DNA of 64,000 bases from the NCBI GenBank assembly GCA_031316315.1, contig JADBEO010000008.1, positions 56,002 through 120,001 of the forward strand, read 5' to 3'. Each line of letters opens with the position of its first letter. The stretch's first letter is position 1. Below the pieces are notes generated by a model. It saw nothing but the letters and a program-made list of their open reading frames with translations, made no database searches and was not told the origin of the DNA. Positions 1-8,425 of this stretch are shown in pieces. Made by a program: the position numbers and the translations under genes. Source of the DNA: Chelatococcus sambhunathii. GTDB taxonomy: Bacteria > Pseudomonadota > Alphaproteobacteria > Rhizobiales > Methylopilaceae.

Positions 1-191
1 TGGGCGCGGAAGGCCGGATAGATGCAGGAGTGGACCGGACGGCCGTCGACATGGACGGTGCAGGCGCCGCAGTCGCCGGCGTCGCAGCCCTTTTTGACGC
101 CGAACCAGCCGAGCTGTCGCAGGAAGGTCCGCAGGCATTGGCCGGGCCTTGGGCTTGCGTCGAAGGACTGTCCGTTGATCTCGAAGCTCAA
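1..191 (-). CDS. Xanthine dehydrogenase/CO-dehydrogenase-type [2Fe-2S] subunit, N-terminal part (runs off the window)
   Basis: This is the first 63 or so codons of the small iron-sulfur subunit of a molybdenum hydroxylase. The protein begins SFEINGQSF and carries the plant-ferredoxin-type cluster signature [13 protein letters not shown], with cysteines spaced as in the first [2Fe-2S] site, then HSCIYP. The TTG start overlaps the TGA stop of the FAD subunit, which indicates translational coupling. The molybdopterin subunit would lie beyond the left edge. Next to purine ring-cleavage genes, oxidation of hypoxanthine/xanthine to urate is the likely role. A TTG start is inferred from the overlap, so the exact start is slightly uncertain. 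Confidence 0.88.
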   Translation of the reverse strand, partial: MSFEINGQSFDASPRPGQCLRTFLRQLGWFGVKKGCDAGDCGACTVHVDGRPVHSCIYPAFRA

Positions 192-1003
192 CCGGCGAGC
201 TCCGTCCGGATTTCCTCGGCGAGCCGACAGGTCAGCATTTTCCGCCAGTCCGGCCGGCCATGGATGTCGTCATGGTAGAGCGCGTCTGGGATGGCGGCGT
301 CGATCCGGTCCTTGAGACCGGCAGCGTCCGGCGCGGCGTCGAAGGCGAGACGGACAGGGCGCTTCGTCGAGGCGGTGACGGTGAGCGCGAAGCGGCCCGC
401 GTCGTCCAGCAGGCCGATGAGCAACGCCGCCGAACGGCCGCGCGCCGTGAGCGAGGCCTGCCGGAAGGCCGAGCGCGCTCGGAGATCCGCGACCGGCAGT
501 TCGATCGCCCGGAGCAGATCGCCCGGCGCGAGCGCGTTGCGCCTGTCTCCCGTCACGAACTCGGCGGCGGCCATGCGCCGTTCGCCGCCCTCTCTCATCC
601 GGATGACGCAGGTCGCGTCGAGCGCCGCGGCGAGCGAGGTCATCGGGCCGGCAGGCAGGGCGAGGCACATGTTGCCGCCGACGCTCGCCATGTTCCAGAT
701 CTTGAACGAGCCGAGCAGGGCGTCGCAGCACTGCCGGATCAGCCCGCCCGATCGCCAGTCGGCGGGCGGCACGAAGTCGTAGAGCTCCTGGATTTTGCAG
801 GTCGCGGCGACGACCAGCGCGTCGGGAGTGAGCTCGAGCGGCGTCCAGCCGAACGCGTCAAGGTCGAAGAGGCGGCGGAGCGAGGGCTGGGGCTCGGAAT
901 AGAGCCAGGTCCCGCCGCCGAGAAAGGCGTCGCCCTCGCGCCAGCCCGCGAGAGACGCCTCGTCGAGGCCCGTCACGATCTCGGTGATCGTGTTGATGTC
1001 CAA
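188..1003 (-). CDS. Xanthine dehydrogenase family FAD-binding subunit
   Basis: The 271-residue protein belongs to the CoxM/XdhB FAD-binding family, which passes electrons from the [2Fe-2S] subunit to NAD or another acceptor. The two FAD-contacting loops are visible as [11 protein letters not shown] near residue 29 and the glycine-rich [14 protein letters not shown] segment near residue 107. The length matches the family (260-290). It is followed at once by the iron-sulfur subunit with a 4-base overlap, so the two form one transcription unit read leftward. Substrate is inferred from the neighbouring uraD, hiuH, guaD and puuD to be hypoxanthine/xanthine. Aldehyde oxidase-like specificity cannot be excluded without the large subunit. 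Confidence 0.9.
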   Translation of the reverse strand: MDINTITEIVTGLDEASLAGWREGDAFLGGGTWLYSEPQPSLRRLFDLDAFGWTPLELTPDALVVAATCKIQELYDFVPPADWRSGGLIRQCCDALLGSFKIWNMASVGGNMCLALPAGPMTSLAAALDATCVIRMREGGERRMAAAEFVTGDRRNALAPGDLLRAIELPVADLRARSAFRQASLTARGRSAALLIGLLDDAGRFALTVTASTKRPVRLAFDAAPDAAGLKDRIDAAIPDALYHDDIHGRPDWRKMLTCRLAEEIRTELAG

Positions 1004-1075
1004 CGGTATCGTTTCCCTGCGCTAGATCCGCCCTCGACCGGATCGGCAAGCCTTGTGCCAAGCCGCGGGGCGCGG

Positions 1076-1594
1076 TCAGCCATTGGCGAGAGCATCGATC
1101 CTGATGCGGGCGATACGATGGACCTGGTCGAGCGCTGTGCGGAACTCCTCCTCGACCGAATTGCCGAGGCGCGCCTGGAAGGCGTCGAGGATATCCGCGC
1201 GGCTCAATCCGGTCACCGCGATGATGAAGGGGAAGCCGAAGCGGGCGTTGTAGGCCTCGTTGAGCGCCTGGAAGCGTGAAAACTCCTCCTGCGAGCATGC
1301 GTCGAGCCGCGCTGAGGCCTGCTCGCGGCGGGACTCGGCGGTCAGCGTCTCGCCCAGCTTGATCTTGCCGACGAGCTCGGGATGCAGCCGCAGCAGTTCG
1401 AGCTGCCGCTCGCGGCCCGACGCCTCGACGACCTCGGCCATGCGGCCGGCGAGGGCGGACGGTTCATCGTCGGCCGGAGAAAGCCCCCCGACGACGGCTT
1501 CGGCGACCCACGGGGAGTGCTCGTACACGCCGGCATAGGCTGCGACGAAGGCCTCCGGGCCGAGTGCTGAGGGTTGGTTCGGGCTTGCTGTCAT
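1076..1594 (-). CDS. uraD: 2-oxo-4-hydroxy-4-carboxy-5-ureidoimidazoline (OHCU) decarboxylase
   Basis: This 172-residue enzyme decarboxylates OHCU to S-allantoin, the last step of urate breakdown after hydroxyisourate hydrolase. It has the family's conserved HPELVGKIKL block near residue 71, containing the catalytic histidine, and the FRFQALNEAYNARFGFPFII-type helix near residue 125. The ATG at 1594 precedes a typical N-terminus (FVAAYAGVYEHSPWV). It is transcribed away from hiuH, with about 290 bases of shared regulatory DNA between them, and lies 72 bases upstream of the FAD subunit of xanthine dehydrogenase, probably in one operon. Identification is firm. Confidence 0.95.
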   Translation of the reverse strand: MTASPNQPSALGPEAFVAAYAGVYEHSPWVAEAVVGGLSPADDEPSALAGRMAEVVEASGRERQLELLRLHPELVGKIKLGETLTAESRREQASARLDACSQEEFSRFQALNEAYNARFGFPFIIAVTGLSRADILDAFQARLGNSVEEEFRTALDQVHRIARIRIDALANG

Positions 1595-1659
1595 GACGGC
1601 TGGCGTGAACTTCGTGCGGAAATGCTAGCCCGGCGCCGCGGCCCCTCGCCAGTCGTCGC

Positions 1660-1680
1660 GGCGCCGCTTTGTGCGGCGCC
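1660..1680. repeat. GC-rich hairpin in the uraD-hiuH intergenic region
   Basis: The arms GGCGCCGC and GCGGCGCC are perfect inverted complements around a TTTGT loop. It lies about 65 bases upstream of the uraD start within the leftward mRNA leader or promoter. It could be an RNA hairpin or a protein site; nothing distinguishes the two. Confidence 0.5.
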
Positions 1681-1707
1681 GAAGAGGTTGGGCGCCAACA
1701 TTTTGCA

Positions 1708-1728
1708 CCTGCGCATGCATTGCGCAGG
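1708..1728. promoter_or_regulatory. Inverted repeat, candidate operator between uraD and hiuH
   Basis: CCTGCGCA and TGCGCAGG form a perfect 8-base dyad around TGCAT, in the 289-base region (1595-1883) between the divergent uraD and hiuH genes. Position and symmetry suit binding by a dimeric regulator controlling both purine operons. No regulator gene is adjacent, so this is an inference from symmetry only. The rest of this intergenic stretch shows no gene. Confidence 0.45.
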
Positions 1729-1883
1729 CTCGCTCGTAGGTGGCAGCCTCGTACGGAGAAATGGAGCCGATCTTCGGCTCTTGCCGCTCTTCCGTATCGC
1801 CAGAGTTTTCGACGGATGCAGTTCAGGTCGCCGGCGCGCATGCCCGCCATTAGCCCAACGTCGATAGCTGGTCGGGCCTGACG

Positions 1884-2237
1884 ATGGGGCGGCTCACCAC
1901 GCATATCCTCGACACCGAACTCGGCCGGCCGGCGGCGGGCGTGACGATCGAGGCGTTCGCGGTCTCCGGCGATGGCGTCGAGAAGCTGACCGAGACCAGG
2001 ACCAACGCGGACGGCCGCACCGACGCGCCGCTGCTGGAAGGCGAGTCCTTCGACGCCGGGGTCTACGAGTTGCGCTTCCACTGCGGGCCTTATCTGCGGG
2101 ATTCCGGCCGCAAGCTGCCCGCGCCGTCGTTCCTTGACGTGGTGACGATCCGCTTCGGCGTCGCCGACCCGTCCGAGCATTTCCACGTGCCGCTGCTGCT
2201 GCAGACGCACGGCTACGCGACCTATCGGGGCAGCTGA
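1884..2237 (+). CDS. uraH: 5-hydroxyisourate hydrolase (transthyretin-like)
   Basis: This 117-residue protein hydrolyses 5-hydroxyisourate to OHCU, feeding UraD. The transthyretin-like signatures are present: N-terminal LTTHILDTELGRPA with the catalytic histidine, the central RTNADGRTD with the conserved arginine, and the diagnostic C-terminal tetrapeptide YRGS. The length is typical for the bacterial family. It opens the rightward operon that continues with the purine ABC transporter 64 bases downstream. Identification is firm. Confidence 0.96.
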   Translation: MGRLTTHILDTELGRPAAGVTIEAFAVSGDGVEKLTETRTNADGRTDAPLLEGESFDAGVYELRFHCGPYLRDSGRKLPAPSFLDVVTIRFGVADPSEHFHVPLLLQTHGYATYRGS

Positions 2238-2301
2238 TGGCGCGCGTGGATTGGCGCGGCAGACTTCTTGCGTCTTCGCCGCTGGGGAGGACCAGACAGC
2301 A

Positions 2302-3864
2302 GTGACCGGAACGCCGATCCTCGAACTGAGGAACATCACCAAGACGTTTCCGGGCGTCGTCGCCAACGAGGACGTGTCGTTCTCGGTCGGTCGCGGCGAG
2401 ATCCACGCGCTGCTCGGGGAGAACGGCGCCGGCAAATCGACGCTGGTGAAGATGATCTACGGGATCCAGAAACCGGATTCCGGAGAGATGACCTTCATGG
2501 GCGAGGCTTTCGCGCCGTCGAAGCCTTCCGAAGCCCGCCAGAAGGGCGTCGGGATGGTGTTCCAGCACTTCTGCCTGTTCGAGGCGCTGACCGTCTACGA
2601 AAACATCGCGCTCGGCCTGAGCGCCGCGGAGGCGAAGACCGGCGACCTGCGCCAGCGCATCATCGACGTCTCGACGACCTACGGCCTCAAGGTCGACCCC
2701 GACCGGCTGGTCGGCACGCTGTCCGTCGGCGAGCGTCAGCGCATCGAGATCGTTCGCTGTCTGCTGTCGGAGCCGAAGCTTCTCATCATGGACGAGCCGA
2801 CCTCGGTGCTGACGCCGCAGGAGGTCAACGTCCTGTTCGAGACGCTCCGGCGGCTGGCCTCGGAAGGCTGCTCGATCCTCTACATCTCGCACAAGCTCGA
2901 GGAGATTCGCGCGCTCTGCTCGAAGGCGACCGTGCTGCGCGGCGGCAAGCTGGTCGGCTCCTGCGATCCGCGGCGGGAGACCGCGAAGTCGCTGGCCGAA
3001 ATGATGATCGGCGCCACGCTGAACAGGCCGGTGCGCGATCTGCCCGAGCCCGGCGAGATCCGGCTCAAGGTGCAGGAGCTCTCGATGGAGAGCGACGAGC
3101 AGTTCGGCGTCGACCTCGAAAACGTGACGATGGCCGTCCGTGCCGGCGAGATCCTCGGGATCGCCGGCGTCGCGGGCAACGGCCAGACGGAGCTGATGGA
3201 GGCGCTGATCGGCGAGCGGCCGTGCCGCTTCTCGCGCCAGATCCAGCTCGACGGCGCCGACATCGGACAGGCCGGTCCGCGTGAGCGGCGCGCGCTCGGA
3301 ATGTGCTTCGCGCCGGAGGAGCGCCTCGGCCACGCCGCGGTGCCGGGCATGGCGCTGTGGGAGAACACGCTGCTGTCGGCGGGCAGGACCAACGATCTCG
3401 CCCGCCGCGGTCTGATCAGCCCGACCAACGCCAACCGCTTCGCGCTCAGGGTCGTCGACGACCTGAAGGTCAAGACTGCGGGCGTGAAGTCCGCGGCGCG
3501 CTCGCTTTCGGGCGGAAACCTGCAGAAGTTCATCATGGGTCGCGAGATCATGCAGCGCCCCAAGGTGCTGATCGCCTCGCAGCCCACCTGGGGCGTCGAC
3601 GCCGGGGCGGCGGCGACCATTCACCGGATCCTGCTTGACCTTGCGCGCGAGGGCGCGGCGGTCGTCATCATCAGCCAGGATCTCGACGAGCTCTTCACGA
3701 TCTCGACGCGCATCTCTGTGATCGCGGGCGGCTATCTCTTCCCCTCGCAGCCGACCGGGGAACTGACCGTCGAGAGCCTCGGCCTCGCCATGGGCGGCCG
3801 GTCGAAGGAGATCGAGGCCGCCAAACGCGCGGACGAGGCGGTCGCGGAACCCGCTCATGTTTAG
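2302..3864 (+). CDS. ABC transporter ATP-binding protein, nucleoside/purine type (two ATPase domains)
   Basis: This is the tandem ATPase of a sugar/nucleoside-type importer, 520 residues from the GTG at 2302, which has GGAGG 11 bases upstream; an in-frame ATG at 2251 is an alternative with a poor ribosome site. Domain 1 has a perfect Walker A (GENGAGKST, near residue 39), a variant signature LSVGERQR and Walker B LLIMDEPTS. Domain 2 has the degenerate Walker A usual for this family (GVAGNGQTE) and signature LSGGNLQK. The gene overlaps the first permease by 8 bases. With BMP-type binding protein, two permeases and guanine deaminase downstream, uptake of purine nucleosides or bases is the likely job. 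Confidence 0.9.
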   Translation: MTGTPILELRNITKTFPGVVANEDVSFSVGRGEIHALLGENGAGKSTLVKMIYGIQKPDSGEMTFMGEAFAPSKPSEARQKGVGMVFQHFCLFEALTVYENIALGLSAAEAKTGDLRQRIIDVSTTYGLKVDPDRLVGTLSVGERQRIEIVRCLLSEPKLLIMDEPTSVLTPQEVNVLFETLRRLASEGCSILYISHKLEEIRALCSKATVLRGGKLVGSCDPRRETAKSLAEMMIGATLNRPVRDLPEPGEIRLKVQELSMESDEQFGVDLENVTMAVRAGEILGIAGVAGNGQTELMEALIGERPCRFSRQIQLDGADIGQAGPRERRALGMCFAPEERLGHAAVPGMALWENTLLSAGRTNDLARRGLISPTNANRFALRVVDDLKVKTAGVKSAARSLSGGNLQKFIMGREIMQRPKVLIASQPTWGVDAGAAATIHRILLDLAREGAAVVIISQDLDELFTISTRISVIAGGYLFPSQPTGELTVESLGLAMGGRSKEIEAAKRADEAVAEPAHV

Positions 3865-4963
3865 GCTGGTCCCGCGCAAGGAGCCCAACCGGGCGATGCT
3901 GTACGCGACCCCGTTCCTCGCGGTGGCGCTGACGATCGTCGCGGGCTTCCTGCTGTTCGGTGCGCTCGGCAAGGATCCGCTGCATGCGCTGTTCCTGATC
4001 TTCCTGAAGCCGCTGACCGACTTCAACAGCCTCGCCGAAATGCTGGTGAAGGCGACGCCGCTGGTGCTGATCGCCACGGGCCTCGCCATCGGCTTCCGGG
4101 CGGGCGTGTGGAACATCGGCGCCGAGGGACAGTTCACGATCGGCGCGATCACAGGCGGCAGCGTCGCGCTCGCCGCCTATCCCGACGGCGGGCCGCTCCT
4201 GCTCCCGCTCATGGCGGTCGCCGGCGCGCTCGGCGGCATGGCCTGGGCCGCGATCCCCGCCTTCCTGCGCACGCGCTTCAACGCCAGCGAGATCCTCGTC
4301 TCGCTGATGCTGGTCTATGTCGCGACGCTGCTGCTGAGCTTCCTCGTTCACGGGGCGTTGCGCGACCCGGAAGGCTTCAACTTCCCGGAAAGCCGCCTCT
4401 TCCAGGAGGACGCGCATGTTCCGGCGCTCATCCCGGACACGCGCGCCCATATCGGCTTCCTCGTCGCGCTGTTCGCCGTCGCGGCGGCCTACGTCTATCT
4501 CGAGCGCCTCATCCTCGGCTTTCAGGTGAAGGTCCTCGGCCAGGCGCCGCGCGCCGCGCGCTTCGCCGGCTATTCCGAAAAGCGCATCGTGTGGACCTGC
4601 TTCATGATCTCCGGCGCGCTCGCCGGCGTGGCGGGCCTTTTTGAGGCGGCGGGGCCGGTCGGCCAGCTCGTTCCATCGCTGCCGGTCGGCTACGGCTTCA
4701 CGGCCATCATCGTCGCCTTCCTGGGTCGGCTCCACCCGGTGGGCATCCTGTTCGCCGGGCTGCTGATGGCGCTGACGTATATCGGCGGCGAGACGGCGCA
4801 GATCGAGATGAGCCTGCCGAGCGCGACGACCAGCGTGTTCCAGGGAATGCTGCTGTTCTTCCTGCTGGCGACCGACGTGCTGGTGAATTTCCGGGTCGCG
4901 CGGACGGCGAAGCCGCTCGCGACGCCATCCGGCGCCGCGCCCAAGCTGAAGCCGGCGGAGTAG
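3857..4963 (+). CDS. ABC transporter permease, nucleoside/purine type (first)
   Basis: This inner-membrane permease has 368 residues and belongs to the BPD_transp_2 (YufP/NupB-like) family. Multiple hydrophobic helices are visible from residue 15 on. Family features include the GLAIGFRAGVWNIGAEGQ segment near residue 75, characteristic of nucleoside importers, and the KVLGQAPRAARFAGY cytoplasmic loop near residue 225. The start overlaps the ATPase stop. It pairs with the next gene to form the heterodimeric channel. Confidence 0.9.
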   Translation: MFRLVPRKEPNRAMLYATPFLAVALTIVAGFLLFGALGKDPLHALFLIFLKPLTDFNSLAEMLVKATPLVLIATGLAIGFRAGVWNIGAEGQFTIGAITGGSVALAAYPDGGPLLLPLMAVAGALGGMAWAAIPAFLRTRFNASEILVSLMLVYVATLLLSFLVHGALRDPEGFNFPESRLFQEDAHVPALIPDTRAHIGFLVALFAVAAAYVYLERLILGFQVKVLGQAPRAARFAGYSEKRIVWTCFMISGALAGVAGLFEAAGPVGQLVPSLPVGYGFTAIIVAFLGRLHPVGILFAGLLMALTYIGGETAQIEMSLPSATTSVFQGMLLFFLLATDVLVNFRVARTAKPLATPSGAAPKLKPAE

Positions 4964-4972
4964 GGGGCGCGG

Positions 4973-5893
4973 ATGGACCTCGTTCTCAACATCCTGCTCG
5001 GCGTGGTCGTGGCGGCGACGCCGCTGGTGTTCGCGTCGATCGGCGAACTCGTCGCCGAGAAGTCCGGCGTCCTCAATCTCGGCGTCGAGGGCATGATGAT
5101 CATCGGCGCCGTCGCCGCCTTCGCCGCGACAGTCGGATCGGGAAGCTACATCGTCGGCATCCTCGTCGGCGCGCTCGCGGGCGCCACGATGGCGTTCCTG
5201 TTCGGCGCGCTGACGCTGACGCTGATGTCGAACCAGGTCGCCTGCGGGCTCGCGCTCACCTTGTTCGGCCTCGGCCTGTCGGCGCTGATCGGACAGGCCT
5301 ATTCCGGCATCTCGCTGCCGCAGTTTCCGCGCGTCGACATCCCACTGCTGACCGACATTCCCTTTATTGGTCCGCTGGTCTTCGGGCAGGACGCGCTGGT
5401 CTACCTGTCTTTCGCGCTGGTCGCCGGGGTCGGCTGGTTCCTGACGCGGACGCGCGCCGGCCTCATCCTGCGCGCCGTCGGCGAGAACCACGAGGCTGCG
5501 CACGGGATCGGTTATCCGGTGGTGGCGATCCGCTACCTCGCGGTCATGTTCGGCGGCGCCTGCGCTGGCCTCGGCGGAGCCTATCTGTCGCTGGTCCAGA
5601 CGCCGCTCTGGGTCGAGAAAATGAGCGCCGGCCGGGGCTGGATCGCGCTCGCGCTGGTGGTGTTCGCCTCGTGGCGGCCGCTGCGCGCTCTCGGCGGCGC
5701 CTACCTCTTCGGCGGCATCACCATTCTGCAGCTCCACAGCCAGGCGCTCGGTCTCAAGATCGACGCCCAGATCCTGTCGATGCTGCCGTACCTCGCCACG
5801 ATCGTCGTGCTCGTCGTGATCTCGCGCGACCGCATGAAGATGAAGCTCAACGCGCCGTCCTGCCTCGGCAAGGTTTTCTACGCCACGAGTTGA
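4973..5893 (+). CDS. ABC transporter permease, nucleoside/purine type (second)
   Basis: This is the second permease of the importer, 306 residues, YufQ/NupC-like. It shows the ASIGELVAEKSGVLNLGVEG motif near residue 21 and the RAVGENHEAAHGIGYPV loop near residue 170 that contacts the ATPase, both typical of this half of the pair. Nine bases separate it from the preceding permease gene, so the genes are co-transcribed. Confidence 0.9.
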   Translation: MDLVLNILLGVVVAATPLVFASIGELVAEKSGVLNLGVEGMMIIGAVAAFAATVGSGSYIVGILVGALAGATMAFLFGALTLTLMSNQVACGLALTLFGLGLSALIGQAYSGISLPQFPRVDIPLLTDIPFIGPLVFGQDALVYLSFALVAGVGWFLTRTRAGLILRAVGENHEAAHGIGYPVVAIRYLAVMFGGACAGLGGAYLSLVQTPLWVEKMSAGRGWIALALVVFASWRPLRALGGAYLFGGITILQLHSQALGLKIDAQILSMLPYLATIVVLVVISRDRMKMKLNAPSCLGKVFYATS

Positions 5894-5934
5894 CGGCGGC
5901 GCCTCCCATTCCCGATCTGACGAAGGAGTCCGAA

Positions 5935-7014
5935 ATGAAACGCGCCATCCGCATGTTCGCCGCGCTCGCGGCCGCGGCGTCCCTGGCGCCCGGCGCGCCC
6001 GCCATCGCCGACGAGCCGCTCAAGGTCGCCTTCGTCTATGTGGGACCGATCGGCGACCACGGCTGGTCCTACCAGCACGACGCCGGCCGCAAGGCGGTGG
6101 AGAAGGAGTTCGGCGACAAGGTGAAGACCACCTTCGTCGAGAACGTCTCGGAGGGGCCCGACGCCGAGCGCGTCATCGCGCAACTCGCGCAGGGCGGCAA
6201 CAAGCTGATCTTCACGACCTCGTTCGGGTTCATGAACCCGACCATCAAGGTGGCGAGCCGGTTTCCGGGCGTGAAGTTCGAGCACGCGACTGGCTTCAAG
6301 ACCGCCAAGAACGTCTCGATCTACAACGCCCGCTTCTATGAGGGGCGCTACGTCATCGGCCAGATCGCCGCCAAGATGAGCAAGTCGGGAACGATCGGCT
6401 ACATCGCGTCCTTCCCGATCCCCGAGGTCGTCATGGGCATCAACGCGGCCTATCTCGGCGCGAAGTCCATCAACCCGAACATCAAGATCAAGACCATCTG
6501 GGTGTCGAGCTGGTTCGACCCGGGCAAGGAGGCCGACGCCGCCAAGGCGCTGGTCGACCAGGGCGCGGACGTCCTGATGCAGCACACCGACAGCCCGGCC
6601 GCGATGAAGCTCGCCGAGGAGCGCGGCATCTACGCCTTCGGCCAGGCCTCAGACATGAAGACCTTCGGCCCCAAGGCGCAGCTGACCTCGATCGTCGACG
6701 ACTGGAACTACTACTACATCGACCGCGTGAAGGCCGTGATGGACGGCAGCTGGGCCACCAAGGACACCTGGGATGGGCTCAAGCAGAAGATGGTCGAGAT
6801 CGCGCCCTACGGTCCGGCCGTGCCGGACGACGTGAAGGCGCTCGCGGACGCGACCAAGGAGAAGATCATCTCCGGAGAGTTGCATCCCTTCACCGGCCCG
6901 CTCGCCAAGCAGGACGGCACGCCGTGGCTGAAGGACGGCGAGAAGGCGTCCGACAAGGACCTGCTGTCGATGAACTTCTTCGTCCAGGGCGTCGAGGGCT
7001 CGCTCCCGAAGTGA
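5935..7014 (+). CDS. BMP family ABC transporter substrate-binding protein (purine/nucleoside)
   Basis: This is a 359-residue periplasmic binding protein of the basic-membrane-protein (PnrA/Bmp) family. The chosen ATG at 5935 follows AAGGAG and begins a signal peptide (MKRAIRMFAALAAAASL, cleavage likely after AIA before DEP). There is no lipobox cysteine, so the protein is soluble rather than a lipoprotein. Family landmarks include the N-terminal VAFVYVGPIGDHGWSYQHD block and TTSFGFMNP. It completes the importer encoded upstream. The ligand is inferred to be a purine or purine nucleoside from guanine deaminase and urate oxidase next door. Confidence 0.92.
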   Translation: MKRAIRMFAALAAAASLAPGAPAIADEPLKVAFVYVGPIGDHGWSYQHDAGRKAVEKEFGDKVKTTFVENVSEGPDAERVIAQLAQGGNKLIFTTSFGFMNPTIKVASRFPGVKFEHATGFKTAKNVSIYNARFYEGRYVIGQIAAKMSKSGTIGYIASFPIPEVVMGINAAYLGAKSINPNIKIKTIWVSSWFDPGKEADAAKALVDQGADVLMQHTDSPAAMKLAEERGIYAFGQASDMKTFGPKAQLTSIVDDWNYYYIDRVKAVMDGSWATKDTWDGLKQKMVEIAPYGPAVPDDVKALADATKEKIISGELHPFTGPLAKQDGTPWLKDGEKASDKDLLSMNFFVQGVEGSLPK

Positions 7015-7029
7015 GGCGATCAGCGCGGT

Positions 7030-7057
7030 GATCCCTCCCTCGAAGAGGGGAGGGATC
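7030..7057. repeat. Stem-loop between the binding-protein gene and guaD
   Basis: GATCCCTCCC and GGGAGGGATC form a perfect 10-base stem with an 8-base loop, 15 bases after the binding-protein stop and 19 bases before guaD. There is no following T tract, so it is more likely an mRNA-stabilising or attenuating hairpin that raises binding-protein yield relative to guaD than a simple terminator. Confidence 0.55.
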
Positions 7058-7076
7058 TCAGAGCCCAACAGGCCCG

Positions 7077-8405
7077 ATGATGGATCACCCAAAATCCTTC
7101 GCTATCCGCGGCCAGACGCTCGCCTTCCGGGACGATCCTTTCCGGGTCGGCCCGGAGTCCGCCGTCGACCATTGCGAGGATGGCGCCGTCGTCATCGAGG
7201 GCGGCCGCATCGTCGACGTCGGGCCGGCGACCGAGACGCTCGCGCGCCACCCCGGCGCTGCGGTCGACTCCTATCCGGACCATCTGATCATGGCTGGCTT
7301 CGTCGACAGCCACGCTCATTATCCGCAGATGGAGATCATCGGCTCCTACGGCGAGCAGCTGCTCGAGTGGCTCGAGACCTATACCTTCCCGGCCGAGACC
7401 AAATACGCCGACCTGCAATACGCCCGCGCGGGCGCGGACGCCTATCTCGACCAATGCCTCGCTTACGGCATCACCTCGGCGAGCGTGTTCTCGGCGACCT
7501 ATCCGTCCTCGGTCGACGCGCTGTTCGACGCCGCGCTCGAGCGGAACATGCGGATCGCGACGGGCAAGAACCTGATGGACCGCAACTGCCCGGAGGCGCT
7601 ACGCGACGACGTCCGCTCGGGCTACGACGACTCCAAGGCCCTGATCTCGAAATGGCACGGCCGCGGACGGCTGACCTATGCGGTCACGCCCCGCTTCGCC
7701 ATCACCTCGACGCGGGAGCAGCTCGAGGCGGCGGGCGCGCTCTGGCGCGAGCATCCGACGACGCTGATGCAGACGCATATGTCGGAGAACCTCGCCGAGA
7801 TCCGATGGACGGCGGAGCTGTTCCCCGACGCGCCGGACTATCTCGGCGCTTACGAGGCGTTCGGGCTGATCGGCGAGGGCGCGAATTTCGGCCACTGCAT
7901 CCACCTGACCGAGCGCGAGATCGCGCGGCTGAAGGAGAGCGGGTCGGCGATCTCGCACTGCCCGACCTCCAACGCCTTCATCGGCTCCGGTCTCTTCGAC
8001 ATGAAGGGCCTGCGCGACTGCGCCGATCCGATCCGGGTCGGGCTCGCGACCGACATCGGCGGCGGCTCCTCGCTCTCGATGTTCGACACCATGAAGGCCG
8101 CTTATGAGATCGCGCAGCTGCGCGGCTACAGCCTGCACCCGCTCCGCGCCCTCTGGCTCGCCACGATGGGGAGCGCGGGCGTCCTGAAGATGGACGACAA
8201 AATCGGAAACCTCGCGGCGGGCAATGAGGCCGACGTGGTCGTTCTCGACCTCAACTCGACGCCGCTGATCCGTCGGCGCATGCGCGAGGTGGAGAGCCTG
8301 TCCGAGGCGGTCTTCGTGCAGATGATCCTCGCCGACGACCGCGCCGTCCGCGCCACCTATGTCGCCGGCCGCAAGCTCCATGACCGCGACGTTGCGAACG
8401 GCTGA
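7077..8405 (+). CDS. guaD: Guanine deaminase
   Basis: This 442-residue amidohydrolase converts guanine to xanthine plus ammonia. The metal-binding HxH sits in GFVDSHAHYPQ near residue 79, followed by the guanine-deaminase-specific LLEWLETYTFPAE. Further ligands lie in LMQTHMSEN, GHCIHLTERE and ATDIGGGSSLSMF. The length is typical. An ATG one codon later is an equally good start. It lies in the rightward operon between the purine importer and urate hydroxylase, supplying xanthine to the dehydrogenase encoded at the left edge. Confidence 0.95.
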   Translation: MMDHPKSFAIRGQTLAFRDDPFRVGPESAVDHCEDGAVVIEGGRIVDVGPATETLARHPGAAVDSYPDHLIMAGFVDSHAHYPQMEIIGSYGEQLLEWLETYTFPAETKYADLQYARAGADAYLDQCLAYGITSASVFSATYPSSVDALFDAALERNMRIATGKNLMDRNCPEALRDDVRSGYDDSKALISKWHGRGRLTYAVTPRFAITSTREQLEAAGALWREHPTTLMQTHMSENLAEIRWTAELFPDAPDYLGAYEAFGLIGEGANFGHCIHLTEREIARLKESGSAISHCPTSNAFIGSGLFDMKGLRDCADPIRVGLATDIGGGSSLSMFDTMKAAYEIAQLRGYSLHPLRALWLATMGSAGVLKMDDKIGNLAAGNEADVVVLDLNSTPLIRRRMREVESLSEAVFVQMILADDRAVRATYVAGRKLHDRDVANG

Positions 8406-8425
8406 AGGAAGGGGAGGGGCCGCCC

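Noticed and set aside
1894..5737. Very long leftward open frames opposite the purine ABC transporter genes
   Set aside because: They are mirror frames of the real rightward genes. Composition is Arg/Asp/Gly-rich without domain motifs, and the rightward frames match known families throughout.
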